Positions 62,163-64,000 of a DNA stretch of 64,000 bases are shown here, one piece after another. Each line of letters opens with the position of its first letter. Position 1 is the stretch's first letter. Source of the DNA: Tetrastigma voinierianum (lineage: Eukaryota > Streptophyta > Magnoliopsida > Vitales > Vitaceae); contig JAEQBH010007353.1 in the NCBI GenBank assembly GCA_016808115.1, positions 124,001-188,000 of the forward strand, read 5' to 3'. Under the pieces are notes generated by a model that saw nothing but the letters and a program-made list of their open reading frames with translations, was not told the origin of the DNA and searched no databases. The position numbers were made by a program, and so were the translations under genes.

Positions 62163-64000
62163 TGTCACACCCCCACCCCCTACTATCGGAAGGTGTCTTA
62201 GGCCCTCCCTTGAAATCCACGTAGGTACCTCCCAGCGACTAGAAAATCCTGTGAAGCGAAAGCGTATTGCTTGCTTCAATCTACGTATAAAAAAATTTCT
62301 TTTCTAAACTGTGATTTTATAAAATTTCCAGCGACATAACATTGCCTTAACAGGACATGTCCCAAAACCTGTATACACGATTTTTACACTATATCAAACA
62401 TGGCAACCAACGACCTCCACACATTTCATAAACACGCATTGTAATACGTACATATGTTCCTTTATACAAGTTTAAGGTATTTCCATACAAAATTCTATTT
62501 ATACACGGCGCTTATCTGCCCGATGTCGGGGGACTCTATTGTGCTCGTCCAGCGTACATGTACTTGGAAAATAGTTTTTAAAGCTTGAAAATAATGAGCT
62601 AACGAGCTGGTGAGTGTATGCTAGAAAATGTTTTGTTTTTCGGAAAACATCTAAAAGCGCAAAACTTAGTTTAAATGATATTTTCAAATATTTCTTTCTT
62701 TGCTTTGCTACTTTAAAGTTTCTAAAGCTTTTATTGCTTGCTACTTGAAAGTTTATAAAACCTTTCAAAATCTCTTGCTTGCTTGCTTTATCTTACTTTA
62801 AAAGTTTCTGGCTTTCTCGAATCTTGCTTTAAAGTTGCTCAAAAATTTTCATAAACCTTTTGCTTCAAAGTTTCTCCAAAACTTTTCATAAACACCACGG
62901 GAGCTTGAGAACAGTAGCATGCTGAAATAAAGCGGGATCTGGCTGTGGTTGTTTAAAATAAAAGCGGGACACCAGGCTCGACCGTTCTTTAAAACAAACA
63001 TGGGAACTGGGCTCCAGCGGTAATGCCAATGGTTGATTTTTTTAAAAACTGTATAAACATGCGCAAATCATCAACCACTGGAGCCTTTCCTGGTTGTACT
63101 ACTAGTGAACAGGGCACAGGCATGATAGTAGGTGGAAGGACACAGATTACCTTCGCTGGTGGAAGGGCCTTGGCCACGTCACCTTTCCATTAAATATGGT
63201 GGAATTGACTGGGTCTCCATCACCGCCAATTTAGTTAGAGCTCTTAACATATATACTCGGTCACGTGCCGGTCTCCTTTAAATGTATGATGCATGTTCTA
63301 AGTTTCTTGAGCCAAGCAATCTAAAATGCATGTATGAAATCCCCAACACCACTGGCCTTGCGTCACGGAATACCTCGACGGATGCTTGCTTAGACTAAAG
63401 ATTTTTGGTTAGGCCTATTTTACAAAATAGACTTTTGTTTGCTTGCTTGCTTGCTCTTTGAAATATGGTTTTATAGTTAAAAACCATTGCTTGCTAAACT
63501 CATTGCTTGCTTTTAAAAGTATGGTTGAATGAATCAAAACCATTACTTATTTGCTTTTCATATATGGTTTAAATCAAAACCGTTTGCTTGCTTGTTAAAC
63601 TCATTGCTTGCCTTTCAAACATGGCTACGATCAAAATAATTTAAATACCCGATTACAAAACAGTTCATAATAATACTAGTATTTGGAAAATGAGTTTAGA
63701 ACACTTACCTCTTTGTTTCCCAAACTTGAGCACAAATCCACTACTTTGCCTCCTTTGCTTTTTGCCTACATACTCAAACGAATATGGCAACGTATTAATC
63801 ACCTACGTATAGCGTATAAGCTTAACGTACTTCACACGCAAGTCACTTTAAGGTCACACAACATTCATATAAAGTCAAATTAACAATTTACCCTTTAGCA
63901 CTAAAAAGCCCATAAAAAAAAAAAAAACCACTCATTTTGGCAAACATTTTTCCAACAACACTTTATGGACTTTATTACCCAAAAATTATTCAAAAGGTCT
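62163..64000 (-). repeat. probable LTR of another Del-type element (runs out of the window)
   Basis: Begins TGTCACACCCCC at 62,163 and follows the layout of the Tekay LTRs in the same orientation: ATAAAATTT then GCGACATAACATTG (62,318-62,344), then GAAAATAATGAGCTAACGAGCTGG (62,588), like the GCGAACGGGCTGG part at 45,030, then a GGGATCTGG stretch. It is richer in GCTTGCTT-type runs (62,720-63,610). Sequence similarity to the other copies is moderate, so it is a related subfamily. The right end is not in the window. Confidence 0.45.

Overview
This is a plant nuclear DNA window, most likely from an angiosperm with a large, retrotransposon-rich genome. Two ordinary spliced plant genes sit in a 22-34 kb island, a cytosolic ribosomal protein S4 (eS4) gene on the + strand and an FLX-like coiled-coil gene on the - strand. 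Almost everything else that can be recognised is LTR-retrotransposon. There is no bacterial-type operon, CRISPR array, rRNA or confident tRNA. The species cannot be named from the sequence; a eudicot is an inference from general appearance.

Layout. 1-8,616 is the internal region of a + strand Ty3/gypsy element of the Athila/Tat (non-chromovirus) type: gag end and protease, RT-RNase H, integrase, then two non-pol ORF remnants (a plant-transposon-protein-like one and a long coiled coil), a noncoding tail and a polypurine tract. Its 3' LTR starts at 8,617 and runs to about 11.26 kb, with a TATA box and many TGTCGCGACA palindromes. 11.3-14.9 kb is less AT-rich unassigned sequence with one open minus-strand ORF. 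14.9-21 kb is AT-rich with a probable LINE fragment. 21.0-21.64 kb holds a possible small minus-strand gene. 22.2-24.6 kb is RPS4, 26.42-26.85 kb a hAT-type MITE, and 27.57-33.47 kb the FLX-like gene with a 4.3 kb last intron. 33.5-36.8 kb is AT-rich intergenic DNA.

36.8-60.8 kb is a layered transposon structure. A Ty1/copia family occurs as a + strand RT/RNase H/3' LTR half and a - strand gag/protease/integrase half joined head to head, with three LTR copies. The + half is interrupted in RNase H (38,986|56,709) by a Ty3-type element that has 3.7 kb LTRs and only about 297 bp of internal DNA, a non-autonomous LARD-like element. Its second LTR is in turn interrupted (44,487|54,434) by a complete - strand Del/Tekay-type chromovirus with 2.6 kb LTRs. 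Short target-site duplications are visible at both nesting junctions. 60.8-64 kb holds a further related LTR segment and the start of another.

In both genes and transposons the conserved motifs are clear but small indels break the frames, including in RPS4 exons whose splice sites are otherwise good. The duplicate LTRs show long identical runs separated by short scrambled patches. This looks more like residual long-read sequence error, perhaps worse in methylated repeats, than simple decay, so every frameshift here should be treated as provisional. I found no convincing new defence or metabolic system. The most unusual structures are the nested element with its palindrome-bearing tandem arrays inside the LTRs and the inverted copia.
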